Source: Cordilura impudica
Taxonomy: Eukaryota; Arthropoda; Insecta; Diptera; Scathophagidae
NCBI GenBank assembly: GCA_963682025.1
Contig: OY821518.1
Location: 230,993,348-231,057,347 of the forward strand
Length of the DNA: 64,000 nt
Reading direction: 5' to 3'
Notes under the pieces: model-generated
Told to the model about the DNA's origin: nothing
What the model saw: the letters and a program-made list of their open reading frames with translations, nothing else
Database searches by the model: none
Translations under genes and position numbers: made by a program
In this document: positions 51,553-62,860 of the stretch, one piece after another
Layout: each line of letters begins with the position of its first letter
Position numbering within the stretch: the stretch's first letter is position 1

Positions 51553-53000
51553 AGTTTTCACACTAACAACGTTAACAAGGAGCCAAGTGAAAATTAATTT
51601 CCGAAAATTAAACAAACAAAAAAAAAAAAACAACAACGTAACCTGCATTTTTATTTATACATACAAACAAATAAAAACACACACACTATATGTTCAACAT
51701 TGTGGTTTATGATTGATTGCGAACATGCATAATATAATCACCACTACTTCAACTTGTATCATTCTCAACAAAACTCACATCTTCACATACGAAATATTCA
51801 AAAGAAAATATTACTTTGTGCGATGAAGATGCTGCAAATGAAATGATTGATGCAAACGCGCGCGTGCTCCATATGCTGTTGATGCTGATGCTGATAATGT
51901 TAAAAAAAAAAATAAGTGCTTCACCATCATTGTGATCTTAAACATACATATACAAAACAAACAAACAAACATGCATATATATAAACACACACACACATAT
52001 ATAGATATATATACATATATATATATATATATTTAATTGTAATTTTTTTCTATCGTATTCAATCGTTCGTATTTCTTAATCGTAAAACACCGCTCTACAA
52101 ATTGGTCTTGTTCCGCTTACCACAAGTTTTTGACATTTTGTTTGCAATATATGTTTGCGTTCTGATTTAAGATCTCGCTCATTATTGATAACTGCCGCTC
52201 AAAACATTCAAGAAATCACAATTCAAAGTTTAACAAATACAAATTAAAACAGCTGTTTAACCATTTCGGGAAAGTAACAACCCAATTATTGTTAGCGCTG
52301 TTCCATAAGGTTTTCGAAAAATTTCAAATAGCATTTATCTGCACGGTTATTTTCTTGAAATTACTAAACGGCGGATTCATTTGAGAGTCAGTGTGTCAAC
52401 ATATATTTCAAACCCTTGTCAAAACTCAATTTGTATTAAGTCTGTAGAGTTGTGTTATAATTATTATAATTACTTTTATGTTATTATTATTTTTTTAAAC
52501 TAACAGTAAGATCTAAAAAGTATTTCTTCCTTTATTTTATTTTATTTAATTTTTTTTTTTTGGTAAATGTTCAATCTTTTTTGTGAGTGTAGTTAAATCA
52601 AAAATCATGCAAATTATTATTAAATTTTATTGAAATTGTAATTATTGTCTTCATATTAAAAAAAAAAAAAACGAAAAAAACTATTTAAACAAAGAAAAGT
52701 GCACACGATTTATCTGTAATTTTAGAATTTTAAAACATAAAAAAAGCAAAAAATATATTATAATATTAAATAATGGCAAACAGTTTTTAATGAATTGATA
52801 AAGAAAAAAAAAGGAAAAAAAAACATAAAGTATATAAAATTTACTATATTAAAATACATTTGAAATATTCAAAACAAAATACACAACAGAACATTACAAA
52901 CTTTTTATTTATTTTTCTTATCTCTCTCTCTCTCTCTATTCCACGCTCAGTTTTACTCTAGATTGTTTCAAAAATAAAAAAGTTATAATATAATATAAGT
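51553..53000 (+). other. rl: presumed 3' UTR of rolled
   Basis: The sequence after the stop has no recognised repeat until the Tc1 terminus at 53051. It contains CA/TA microsatellites (about 51985-52030) and a (TC)n tract (about 52920-52937). An AATAAA at 52973-52978 is a plausible polyadenylation signal. The true end of the transcript cannot be read from sequence alone. Confidence 0.4.
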
Positions 53001-53114
53001 GGTATATAATTAAAATCGAGTTTATATTTATTAAACATATTCGAAATATACAGTGATTGACAATACAATGGAAACTTTTAACAAAATATATTTTTGATGA
53101 CTTGATCGGTCAAT

Positions 53115-54231
53115 TTTAATTTTCAATTATATATTTTTCCTTTATTTACATATTTTAACAAATTTGATATTTACATATGAGATCTTATCTTTACATATAG
53201 ATATTGCAACAAATAATATGTAGGATCTAAAGACAATAAATAGTTTTTATTTTATTTTTTAATGATTTTTAAAGGAAAATCGGAGGAAAAAACCTTTATA
53301 TGATTTAATAAATTCAAATACTATCTGAAAATATTTATATGCTTATAGAAGGTTTATTAGAAATAATAGACCTCTATAAGCACATAATTTTCAATTTGGT
53401 GATTTCTTTTTAATTTTACGTTATTTCTCTACATTCTCTTATCAGTGGGTAAGAGGAATTTTCAATTTTGGCAAAGTAATTATTGTTAATCCTTGTTATG
53501 AAATCGATAATTTTTTCATAACATGTTTCTTCATGAAGAAGATTTGTAGGATACCTCCAGGGCTTTTTATTTGTCATTTTAAGACATTTGTTTTGTATAA
53601 TTTGTAAGCGTTTTAGGTGGCAGTTGGCAGCGTTACTCCAAATAGGACACGCGTATGTTAATATTGGCCTTATAACACTTTTGAAGAGGAGATTTTTGTT
53701 TTTGGGGCTTAGAAATGACCTTCTATTTAGAAGTGGCCATAATGCTTTAAATGATTTTATGGCTCTTTGGCACGTAGCCATAATATGATGTTTAAAAGTA
53801 AGCTTTTTGTCCAAGACAACTCCGAGATATTTGACATGATTAAGTACATTTATGGTATTATTTCCAATATGAAGATGACGTCTTGGCAGTCTTTTGGGAG
53901 ATTTGTTGAACGGAAAAATAATTGCTTGGGTCTTGTTTGGATTAATTTTGATTTTCCATTTGTGAAAATATTTACTGCAATTTACAAGTCCCTTTTCCAT
54001 TTTCTTCAGGAGTGCACTTGTAAGTTTGTTTGAAGAAATTAACGCAGTATCATCTGCGTAGTAAGCAATTTTCATATATTTCGGGACTTTGAAATCGGAT
54101 GTATATATCGAGTAAAGCAATGGCGACAAGACTGATCCTTGAGGTAACCCGGTGGTAATGGTTTTTGGAGATGATGTTTCATTATTAATCGAAACTTTAA
54201 AGCTTCTGCCGTGAATGAAATCTGAAATAAG
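53115..54231 (-). mobile_element. Jockey-type LINE, copy 3, 5'-truncated, with 13-base duplication
   Basis: Target duplication ttgatcggtcaat is at 53102-53114 and 54232-54244. It keeps only the RT C-terminal half and 3' UTR: GRSFKVSINNETSSPKTITTG, GLPQGSVLSPLLYS, a full YYADD, then VRPILTYACPIWS. The 275-codon frame 54243-53416 is intact to its natural stop, so this is the youngest-looking of the three copies. Confidence 0.92.
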
Positions 54232-54301
54232 TTGATCGGTCAATACAAAGCTTAAAAGTATTAATTTTTATGCTGTTGACAAAACATTGGAAACCTTAGT
54301 T

Positions 54302-55022
54302 TCAATATTTTGCTGGGTATGCATTATTTTTTAGTACTGCTTCACAACGCCGAGGCATGGAGTCAATAAAATTATTGATGATATTCATTGAAATTTTTTG
54401 CCACTGTAAATGAACTGCCTCTAAGAGATCTGTCTTGTTAGTGTAATTTCGTGTCCGTATTTTTCGATCTACAATTTCCCATATATTTGGCATTGAGATC
54501 TGGTGATTTGGCTGGTCATTTTAAAAACACTAAATCCATTAGATTGTAGCAATTCAGCTACAACTTTGAAGTGTTTTTTTGGGTCATTATCATTTTGGAA
54601 CATCCAGACCTGAGACAAATTTTCCTCTGCGTATGGATACATTACGTCATTTAAAATTTGCCTGTATCCAATTCCAGTTAGTAGATGAATTGGGCACAAA
54701 AAGCAACCTCATACCATAACATGTCACAGTCACTCTATAGTCTTATTTGTATATTTGGGGTATAGTGTTTTTCCCTTTGGTCGTCGTGCAAACGTTATTC
54801 CATCATGGCCTCTTAAATTTAACTCGCATCTGAAAAGAGGACAGTATTCCAATTCCGTCTAGACCAGTTTATGTGCTCTTTAGTTAATTTTATACGAGCC
54901 AGACGATTTTTCTCTGATATCTGTGGTTTCTTCACAGTACATGTTGAGCCGTCGACTAAATGTTGAGTCGTCACCGTTGAATCTTTCAGGATATTTCTTG
55001 ATAAGGCCAGCAGTAAAATCAT
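54302..55022 (-). pseudogene. Tc1-like transposase relic
   Basis: Pieces: 55022-54819 (NRLARIKLTKEHINWSRRNW, VLFSDAS with the first catalytic Asp); 54699-54469 (QVWMFQNDNDPKKHFK with the second Asp); 54493-54302 (LQWQKISMNIINNFIDSMPRR, then C-terminal NNAYPAKY). The frames are joined by frameshifts. Confidence 0.85.
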
Positions 55023-55353
55023 CTATTATTCAGGTTTTTAACGCTTCACAAAGCTTTATTTCTGTCATTACTTTATAATAATTATAAGAAAGTATTAAAA
55101 ACACTTTCTGTCATGTCATATTGTATTTTTTTATTGTTTTTAATGAAATTTGGTATAGAAGTTTAAAACTTTCCATTGTTTTCTCATCACTAAAAAATAA
55201 TTTTTTTTTGTTTATCTATTTTTTAATTGTTGTATTTTTTTTTTTTTTTTTTGTAACAAATTTTTTATCTTTCGACAGAGAGCAAAATTATTAAAAAATA
55301 AAATATTAAAATACAGAATTTTGTAAAAGTTTCCAATGTATTGTCAACCACTG

Positions 55354-56105
55354 CATAAACCACGATATTTTCAAAACTGCTAATAAGAAAATATATTTCT
55401 TTGTCACATTTGGATTCAGAGTACAAAAGTTTATTAGAAAATATGTAGTTCAATATAAGATTTTTGTGACTGTTGATCAGTGTTATCAATGTAAACAAAG
55501 CTAAAATTGGAAAAAAAAAGTTTATTCTTACTAAGTTTCTTACAAGAAAAAAAAAAAAAAAGAAAAACAATTCTCATGTTCTTTTCTTTCAAATGTTTGA
55601 GTTAAATTAAGCATGACTTGAAATGGTAGACAGATGGATGCTGACGATGAACAAGTCGTGTTATTCGAAAGTGGCTACTCCATCTGGCACTGTCTTCAAT
55701 TTTTTTTCCATATTTCTCTTACAGTACAAAAAAAATTTATCTTTTCTCATATTAGAAGATATATACATGATTTCAATCCGGACAAAAAAAACTAGTTATC
55801 AATAAGTTAAAACAAATTATTTTGAACCGACATATTTAGACAATATGTACCAAAAATTTTGATATGAAATAAAAAGTTCTAGTATTCACTAAATTTGCAT
55901 AAATATTTTACATAATTGGTTTATAAATATTTACGTAGTCTACATTTGTTCTATTTTATCCAGTAATACGAGTATTATTGGGTTCATCATCTTCTAAAAT
56001 CTAAAGAGAACTAGTAGACGTTTTTGAAACAAAAAATAATATTTGTGTGAATTTTCCAATGTGGTTGTCAATTTAATTCTTAATACGTAATACCAGTTAC
56101 TAATA
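55354..56105. other. intergenic AT-rich sequence
   Basis: Between the Tc1-like and rosa-type elements. Frames are short and low-complexity; nothing recognised. Confidence 0.4.
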
Positions 56106-56981
56106 AAGGGTCCGCCATCTAAAGTTTTTTTTTTTCAACTAGTGCTTATTTCGTGAATGGTAACACTTAGCTCATGTCTGATTTGACAGATAATTAGTTT
56201 TATCCTTCCGCTAAACGAATATGGTTGTGTATACGCTTGAACAACGCTGGGAAATATTGCGACATTACTTTGAAAATCATGGTAATGTTGCGGAATGTGT
56301 GCGAAAATTACGTACGGATTTTGGAAGAAGAGAAGCACCGTCAGCTCCGTATGTTCGTTATCTTGTGAAAAAAGTGAAAGAAACTGGCATCCTCATCGAT
56401 AAACCAAAGCGTGAAAAGCCAAAAACAGTGCGTACACCCGAGAATATTGCTGTTGTGGCAGAAAGTGTGCGTGAATCGCCATCAACATCAATTCACCGTC
56501 GTTCTCAAGAATTGAACATTTCGGAGGCATCATTGAGACGAATTTTGCATAAAGACCTTGGTATGACACCATACAAAGTCCAATTGGTTCAGGAGTTGAA
56601 GCCAACTGACCATCCATTGCGTTTTCGCTTCGCTAAGTGGGCCTGCGATCGACTTACAGAAGATGCCGATTTTGCCAAAAAAAATCATCTTTTCAGATGA
56701 AGCTCATTTTGATCTTGGCGGGTATGTAAACAAGCAAAATTGTCGCATTTGGGGCATAGAAAACCCGCACGCATACATTGAAAAGCCGATACACCCAAAA
56801 CGGGTCACTGTTTGGTGCGGATTTTGGTCCAGAAGAATAATTGGGCCATTTTTCTTCGAAAATGAGCAAGGAGTGGCCGTTACAGTCAATGGCGATCGTT
56901 ATCGGGCCATGTTGAACGAATTTTCGTTCACAAAAATTGAAGAGGAGGATATTGGCAACATTTGGTTTCAACAGGACGGCG

Positions 56982-59248
56982 CACACTGGGGATTTTGTGG
57001 AAAAAAGTCAAATTGTCAATATACTCTTCATGCAATATGCAGTGATATTTTGAAATTTTAGACTAAATGGTACAATCAAATCAAAAAGAATTACTCCTAT
57101 CTGACTGCTAGTTTTTTTTTTTATAGCGTCTCAAACTCAGTACTTGTATGTTTTACCGAACCAACTTAATTTAAACCTAAGAATTTCAAAACGAATATTA
57201 TTTTATTATGTGAGCTAACGTTTTTCTTTTTATTTTTTATTTAAAGTAGGATATTTCAGTATACTAAAATTGAAAAAATAAACTCTGCAGAGACTTAAGT
57301 TTTTTTTGTTTGTTTATTTTTATGAACATATAACAAAAATCCCTTTTTTCTCCAAACATTTGGACCTGCAATTTTAGCACTACTTTCCCCAGTTGAAAAT
57401 CACTACTAATACATTGTCTGACATCTGTTTTTACAATTTTTCAATTTCAACTGCCCCTAGGTGCCCCCTTTCAATTTGTTGCTTACACAACACAACATTT
57501 TTCATCTGATTGATTCGGGACTCAATTCTGATAAGGCTCTTTTGTTCAACATAACTCGAGAACCATTAGTCGGATTTTGCTGAAACAAATTTAGAAAAAT
57601 CAAGAATTACAATTACTTTCATCTGTTCATATAATGTTTCGCTACATAAACAACAGTTTCGCAGTTATAAATAAATGTATGAAGAAAAAAAATATTTTTT
57701 GCCTAAAAAATTGATTTTTTTTTTTGTAATTCATAAAAAATCCAAAAGGGTAAAAAAGTGTCAAGTCATATTACTTTCACGTAAAGTCGCATAACCTATG
57801 AACAAAATGAACGCGTTTCGCTTTTATTCACAATTAAGTGAAGGTATGAATTTCAAAAATTTGCTCAAGATATCCACAAAATTCTTTGGAAAAAACATTG
57901 ATGACTTTTTACGATTCTCAGAATTAAAAAAAAGGAATAAACAAAAGGTTATTTGATTTTTATGATTCCGGTAGCAAAGTAATAAACGCTAATAAATGTG
58001 CGTGGACAAAAATGAAAAAAGGAAAGTACACATTTTTAATTATGTGTTTTTCCGTTGGCTACCTGTATGATTTTTTTCTATAGAAATTGCACCCACATTT
58101 GTTAGTGCTCATGTTTTGCAACGTTTCGAAATATACGCCCATTCATAAGTACCTGACAGTAATACAGGTTGATACTGTTAAGCAAGGCTCTGGTACGACA
58201 AATTCAGGAAATACGTCACGAGGATTCTTTGCTAATCCTGCTTTGGTTTCCGAAATCACGGGTCTAGATGAAAACATAATCAAGAGGTTTTCAATAATTC
58301 TCGAAGCTATAACAATCAGCGAGGTAGTAGATCCAAAAAAATTTTTTGATTTTTGTCTGGAGGCGGCAAAAGAGTTTGTTGCACTGTACGAGTGGTACAA
58401 TATGCCACCTACATTTCACAAAATTCTGATTCATGGAAAATATATAATTGAAAAGTGTATTTTTCCTGTAGGCTTACTATCCGAAGAGGCTCAGGAAAGT
58501 CGTAACAAAGACTATAAAAAATATCGCCTTAGACACTCCAGAAAATGCAGTCGAATTGCCACCAACGAAGATATTATGCACCGAATGATGGTAACATCAG
58601 ATCCCATGATCTCACATTTGACTCCTTCATTTAGCCAAAAAAAAGCATAGTGTTATAAGCGACGAAGTTAAGGCTCTTTTAGAATAATAAATTAAAAATA
58701 GATTTAAAATAAATAAATTAAAAATTAAATATATCATTTAAATTTTTTTGTTACATTGTAGGTAATGATATACATTTCTCTAACTTTATTTATTTTGATT
58801 ATTTTTGTGTATTACTATATAAATAAAACTAAATTGGTGCCCGCCCAGTAGCCCGATCCCACCCATTTTTGGCAAGACTATTTAAATTCATACTCTGGCA
58901 TCTAAAACAAAATTTCAGGGCTTTGGCTATCATAGAACTCCAGATATATGATTTTAAAAATTAACTTTGTATGGGGGGTGCCCCTCCCAGTAGCCCGATC
59001 CCGCCGAAATTTAACAGGATCAGTTCTTGGATAAAAACAACCCCACGCACCAAATTTCATCCATATTTACCGATTCTAGTGGAATTTAAGCGAATTTTCT
59101 GAAAAGTTTGTCCAAACATGGACCGATTTTCAATAGGGTTCGTCCTTGGCCCAATATAAATGTATGTTTCAAATTTCATCCAGTTATCTCTTAAATTGCG
59201 ACCTATATCGTTTTTTTTCCTCACCTCCATACAAAAATTCCCAGTGTG
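56982..59248 (+). mobile_element. Transib transposon with CGGCG target duplication
   Basis: Inverted termini start CACACTGGG (left CACACTGGGGATTTTGTGG). The perfect 5-base duplication CGGCG lies at 56977-56981 and 59249-59253. GC-rich 5-base duplications and a CAC-initial terminus resembling the V(D)J heptamer are the known Transib signature. The coding region keeps only the transposase C-terminal part (58087-58650), so the element is internally decayed. Confidence 0.85.
58087..58650 (+). pseudogene. Transib transposase C-terminal part (RAG1 core-like)
   Basis: From about 58160 the frame reads KQGSGTTNSGNTSRGFF, ITGLDENIIKRFSIILEAI, YEWYNMPPTFHKILIHGKYI, then GLLSEEAQESRNKDYKKYR and HSRKCSRIATNEDIMHRMM. 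The HKILIHG and SEEAQESRNK blocks align with the RAG1 stretch that holds the third catalytic acidic residue (E in a SEGNESGNK context), as known for Transib. The first 25 codons upstream are probably non-coding; a possible acceptor (aatacag) lies at 58161-58167. The two upstream catalytic Asp are not found, so it is a truncated relic. Confidence 0.8.
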
Positions 59249-59283
59249 CGGCGCTACGTGCCACACAGCCGAAGCTACACTCG

Positions 59284-60108
59284 CAGCCCAATTCTCAATA
59301 ACAATTCCCTGGGAATTTTTTTCCTATTCCCTGTTCCCCTATTCTTAATAAAATCTCCCCGGGAATTTTTTCTATTTTCCCTTTACCCTTATTCTAAAAG
59401 AACTTCGAAAATGGGAAACTCTTCCCCGGGAAAAAAGTAGCTATTCTTAATATCAATAAAAGGGAGAATAATTTGGGAATAACTCCGCCAAAAAATTGCG
59501 AGGGAGTGCTACGAAAAATGTAATTATTTAATATTTTTAAGAAAAATAGTAATATATATCATTTAAAATTTCCTATAATAATATTATTATGGCATTACTG
59601 CTGCTTTCAGGTCAAAAGCAACAAAAACAAACTGATTCATGTTCTTTTGAACACAATGCAAGCCAACCCTGTTGTTGCATGCGGGATGTTCAAAGGAAGC
59701 AAGGAGGAGCTAAGCCGGGTATGGCGCAATTTGGAGTGGAAATTAAACTCAGCAGGCAATTCAAGTGGGTTGCTGGCATCACGTAGCTTTCTTGCCATGC
59801 TTTGCTCCGTCTTGTCCTGCTGCTGCTCCTTTGCTTCAGCTACCATCAGAAACGCTACACTGAACATTTTTTATATTTATTTTAATTTTTTAAAGATTTT
59901 AAAAAAAGTTTTACTATTAATTTTCACAAAAATGTTTAAATTTGTAAACAAAACAAAACAACTGAAGCAAAACAGCTGTCTTCGAATAATCGAAATTCTC
60001 TCTCCCATATTATTCTTCTCCCCGCCTGTTCAGAATAGGAGGATTTATTCTCGGGAAAAATGAATTCCCCGGGAACTCATTTCCCTGGGAATATTTAGAA
60101 TTGGGCTG
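59284..60108. mobile_element. 825-base element with TCG duplication and CAGCCCAATTCT termini
   Basis: Inverted ends CAGCCCAATTCT, with the 3-base duplication TCG at 59281-59283 and 60109-60111; excision restores the mariner frame. Inside are several ccctgggaa/ttcccggggaa inverted motifs near both ends and overlapping frames (59647-60063 +, 59867-59637 -) with no recognised domain. A 3-base duplication fits PIF/Harbinger or CACTA-like groups. The family is undetermined. Confidence 0.75.
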
Positions 60109-60513
60109 TCGATGTTTTGCGCCCTGTTTTTGAAGATCGCACTATCAGCCGCAGAGCAAATGTCGTTTAGCCACCTCGGAGTTGCGATTTGACACCGTTG
60201 GACTATTATTTCTGGGGTGCCCTCAAAGATAAGTGTTACGCCAACAAGCCAGAGACAATTGACGCTTTAAAGGACAATATTCGTGAAGCCATTGGTGAAA
60301 TACAGCTGCACACAATCGATAATGTGCTTAAAAATTGGACCGATCGTGTGGGCTACTGCATGGCCAGCCGAGGCAGCCATTTGAATGAAATTATTTTCCA
60401 TTATTAACCGGAAGGATTGTACTTTCAAATAAAAAAAGAAATTTGAGATAATATTCAGTAGTTTTTTTTATAGCATTTTCAAAAAAAAAAAAAAAGTTAT
60501 TTGGCGGACCCTT

Positions 60514-61123
60514 TATATTTACCTCTCTACTTGTGCAGTCATAAAATCAATTGTGAAAAATAATTAATGGGGAAGGAGGATAAAAATTTTGTTCTGGTGA
60601 GTGTCTTAATGAAATAGGAATCATAGCCATGCGCGAATAGTTTACAAACAAAGAAGTGTTAAATTCGGCTGAGGCGAATCTTTGATACCCTACACCTGTG
60701 TTCTAAACACAATATTGTAACCAAGGTTTTCAACATTCACAGTGCAACACATGGAATTAAAACTTCTCGTGTGCGTTTTTCGAAGTACTTATCGAAACTA
60801 ACAAAACCCCATTTGGGTTTTGCTAGTTTAGCTGCTGTTCGGTCTCATGTATATTTGGCTAAAACTTGATTTTTCTGATTTTTTCAATTTTTCTCAAGGC
60901 TATATCTCGGAAAACAATTGGAATTTTGTTTTCGTATCTTCGGCACAATAACAATTGCTGTTCAATTTTTACTCACTCAAAACAATGTGTTATTTTCTTG
61001 TCAAATTAATGGCAGCATGCTGCTAAAATTTCGAATTTTCGATGTAAAATACAGCTGGAAAATGTGGAAAAAGTATTTTCCAGTATGATAATGTTCTGAA
61101 AAATTATCAATTATATTCTAAAA
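60514..61123. other. intergenic sequence without recognised genes
   Basis: AT-rich. No frames with recognisable domains, and no terminal repeats found. Confidence 0.4.
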
Positions 61124-61345
61124 CTAGTATGCCCGGTCGCGCTTCGCTACAACCTACCGAAATTTATTGACATGTGTTGTTTCATAATCAATTCTTCCTA
61201 CTATATACAATATTTTTTTTTTCATTCGGTGCCACAATTATCAAATTTTTCGGTGTTCCTACTCTGGAGCAAGGTACATATAGCTGCCCTTGAGAAGAAA
61301 ATGGTATTTCCAAATTAATCTGGCAACACTTAACCTTGAGTTTAG
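61124..61345 (-). mobile_element. Helitron 3' end with helicase tail
   Basis: On the minus strand the sequence ends GCGAAGCGCGACCGGGCATA-CTAG followed by T (CTAG at 61124-61127), a standard Helitron 3' terminus with a small GCG/CGC hairpin. The end of the helicase frame lies directly upstream. The remainder of the element is missing or unrecognisable beyond about 61345. Confidence 0.75.
61188..61326 (-). pseudogene. Helitron helicase C-terminal fragment
   Basis: It reads CQINLEIPFSSQGQLYVPC then SRVGTPKNLIIVAPNEKKN and IVYSRKN, stop at 61188-61190. The GQLYVxxSRVGxPxNL motif is the final PIF1-type helicase motif of Helitron Rep/helicase proteins. Only about 45 codons remain. Confidence 0.8.
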
Positions 61346-61552
61346 AATATCAATTGACAACTTTTCATTTTAGCGATTTTTGAATTGGCGTTTTTTTTTT
61401 TATTTTAGCTATTTTTGATTTTGCCCATTTTTTGTTTTGAAGATTTTTGATTTTGTCAATTTTTATTTTTCGCAATTTTCGGTTTTTGGCTATTTTTGAT
61501 TTAGGCGATTATTGTATTTGGCGATTCAGCTTATATTTTCAACGCCCATGTA
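61346..61552. other. low-complexity spacer with gattttt repeats
   Basis: Short irregular units such as gcgatttttgattttg repeat between the Helitron end and the rosa-type mariner. No gene. Confidence 0.5.
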
Positions 61553-62858
61553 ACGGGTGATTTTTTAAGAGCTTGATAACTTTTTTTTAAAAAAAAACGC
61601 ATAAAATTTGCAAAATCTCATCGGTTCTTTATTTGAAACGTTAGATTGGTCCATGACATTTACTTTTTGAAGATAATTTCATTTAAATGTTGACCGCGGC
61701 TGCGTCTTACGTGGTCCATTCGGAAAGTCCAATTTTGGGCAACTTTTTCGAGCATTTCGGCCGGAATAGCCCGAATTTCTTCGGAAATGTTGTCTTCCAA
61801 AGCTGGAATAGTTGCTGGCTTATTTCTGTAGACTTTAGACTTGACGTAGCCCCACAAAAAATAGTCTAAAGGCGTCAAATCGCATGATCTTGGTGGCCAA
61901 CTTACCGGTCCATTTCTTGAGATGAATTGTTCTCCGAAGTTTTCCCTCAAAATGGCCATAGAATCGCGAGCTGTGTGGCATGTAGCGCCATCTTGTTGAA
62001 ACCACATGTCAACCAAGTTCAGTTCTTCCATTTTTGGCAACAAAAAGTTTGTTAGCATCGAACGATAGCGATCGCCATTCACCGTAACGTTGCGTCCAAC
62101 AGCATCTTTGAAAAAATACGGTCCAATGATTCCACCAGCGTACAAACCACACCAAACAGTGCATTTTTCGGGATGCATGGGCAGTTCTTGAACGGCTTCT
62201 GGTTGCTCTTCACTCCAAATACGGCAATTTTGCTTATTTACGAAGCCATTCAACCAGAAATGAGCCTCATCGCTGAACAAAATTTGTCGATAAAAAAGCG
62301 GATTTTCTGCCAACTTTTCTAGGGCCCATTCACTGAAAATTAGACGTTGTGGCAGATCGTTCGGCTTCAGTTCTTGCACGAGCTGTATTTTATACGGTTT
62401 TACACCAAGATCTTTGCGTAAAATCTTCCATGTGGTCGAATAACACAAACCCAATTGCTGCGAACGGCGACGAATCGACATTTCACGGTCTTCAGCAACA
62501 CTCTCAGAAACAGACGCAATATTCTCTTCTGTACGCACTGTACGCATTCGTGTGGTTGGTTTAATGTCCAATAAAGTAAACTGAGTGCGAAACTTGGTCA
62601 CAATCGCATTAATTGTTTGCTCACTTGGTCGATTATGTAGACCATAAATCGGACGTAAAGCGCGAAACACATTTCGAACCGAACACTGATTTTGGTAATA
62701 AAATTCAATGATTTGCAAGCGTTGCTCGTTAGTAAGTCTATTCATGATGAAATGTCAAAGCATACTGAGCATCTTTCTCTTTGACACCATGTCTGAAATC
62801 CCACGTGATCTGTCAAATACTAATGCATGAAAATCCTAACCTCAAAAAAATCACCCGT
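61553..62858 (-). mobile_element. complete rosa-type (DD41D) mariner, 1306 bases
   Basis: Inverted ends start ACGGGTGATTTTTT, with TA at 61551-61552 and 62859-62860. A single uninterrupted transposase frame fills the minus strand. Nothing visible prevents activity, although the two termini differ at a few inner positions. Confidence 0.92.
61660..62745 (-). CDS. rosa-type mariner transposase, intact 361 residues
   Basis: Cut-and-paste DDD transposase acting at the element's own inverted repeats and TA targets. From the ATG at 62745: helix-turn-helix part (LTNEQRLQIIEFYYQNQCSV), linker (RTEENIASVSESVAEDREMS; SIRRRSQQLGLCYSTTWKIL), first Asp in ILFSDEAHFWLNG, WSEEQPEAVQELPMHPEKCT, GDRYRSMLTNFLLPKMEEL, second Asp in WFQQDGATCHTA, third Asp in CDLTPLDYFLWGYVKSK, end RGQHLNEIIFKK. 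Forty-one residues separate the second and third Asp, as in rosa-type elements. Its length is normal for the family. It is related to the broken copy at 56221-60407 but clearly another lineage. Confidence 0.93.
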   Translation of the reverse strand: MNRLTNEQRLQIIEFYYQNQCSVRNVFRALRPIYGLHNRPSEQTINAIVTKFRTQFTLLDIKPTTRMRTVRTEENIASVSESVAEDREMSIRRRSQQLGLCYSTTWKILRKDLGVKPYKIQLVQELKPNDLPQRLIFSEWALEKLAENPLFYRQILFSDEAHFWLNGFVNKQNCRIWSEEQPEAVQELPMHPEKCTVWCGLYAGGIIGPYFFKDAVGRNVTVNGDRYRSMLTNFLLPKMEELNLVDMWFQQDGATCHTARDSMAILRENFGEQFISRNGPVSWPPRSCDLTPLDYFLWGYVKSKVYRNKPATIPALEDNISEEIRAIPAEMLEKVAQNWTFRMDHVRRSRGQHLNEIIFKK

Positions 62859-62860
62859 TA

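Larger units (their letters stand above)
53051..55353 (-). mobile_element. Tc1-like element split by a Jockey insertion
   Basis: Terminal repeats of about 29 bases: left cagtgattgacaatacaatg and right its inverse (ttgtcaaccactg). TA precedes the left end; the right-hand duplication has become CA. The minus-strand transposase relic lies at 55022-54302. A Jockey copy sits at 53115-54231. Confidence 0.87.
56221..60407 (+). pseudogene. rosa-type mariner transposase, frameshifted and twice interrupted
   Basis: N-terminal DNA-binding part 56221-56700 (YTLEQRWEILRHYFENHGN; RTPENIAVVAESVRESPST; RRSQELNISEASLRRILHKD). A frameshift lies in the A-run near 56680; then 56663-56981 has the first catalytic Asp (IFSDEAHFDLGGYVNKQNC), GDRYRAML and WFQQDGA. 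After the Transib insertion, a short CHTAEATL piece (59254-59283); after the second insertion, 60112-60407 with CDLTPLDYYFWGAL and the end RGSHLNEIIFHY. The W in the expected WPPRSCD stretch is a stop. Confidence 0.88.
56106..60513 (+). mobile_element. rosa-type (DD41D) mariner split by two nested elements
   Basis: Inverted termini begin AAGGGTCCGCC; TA duplications are at 56104-56105 and 60514-60515. Removing 56982-59248 and 59284-60108 rejoins one transposase gene. The spacing from QQDGA to TPLDYYFWG is then 41 residues, as in rosa-type mariners. Confidence 0.88.
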
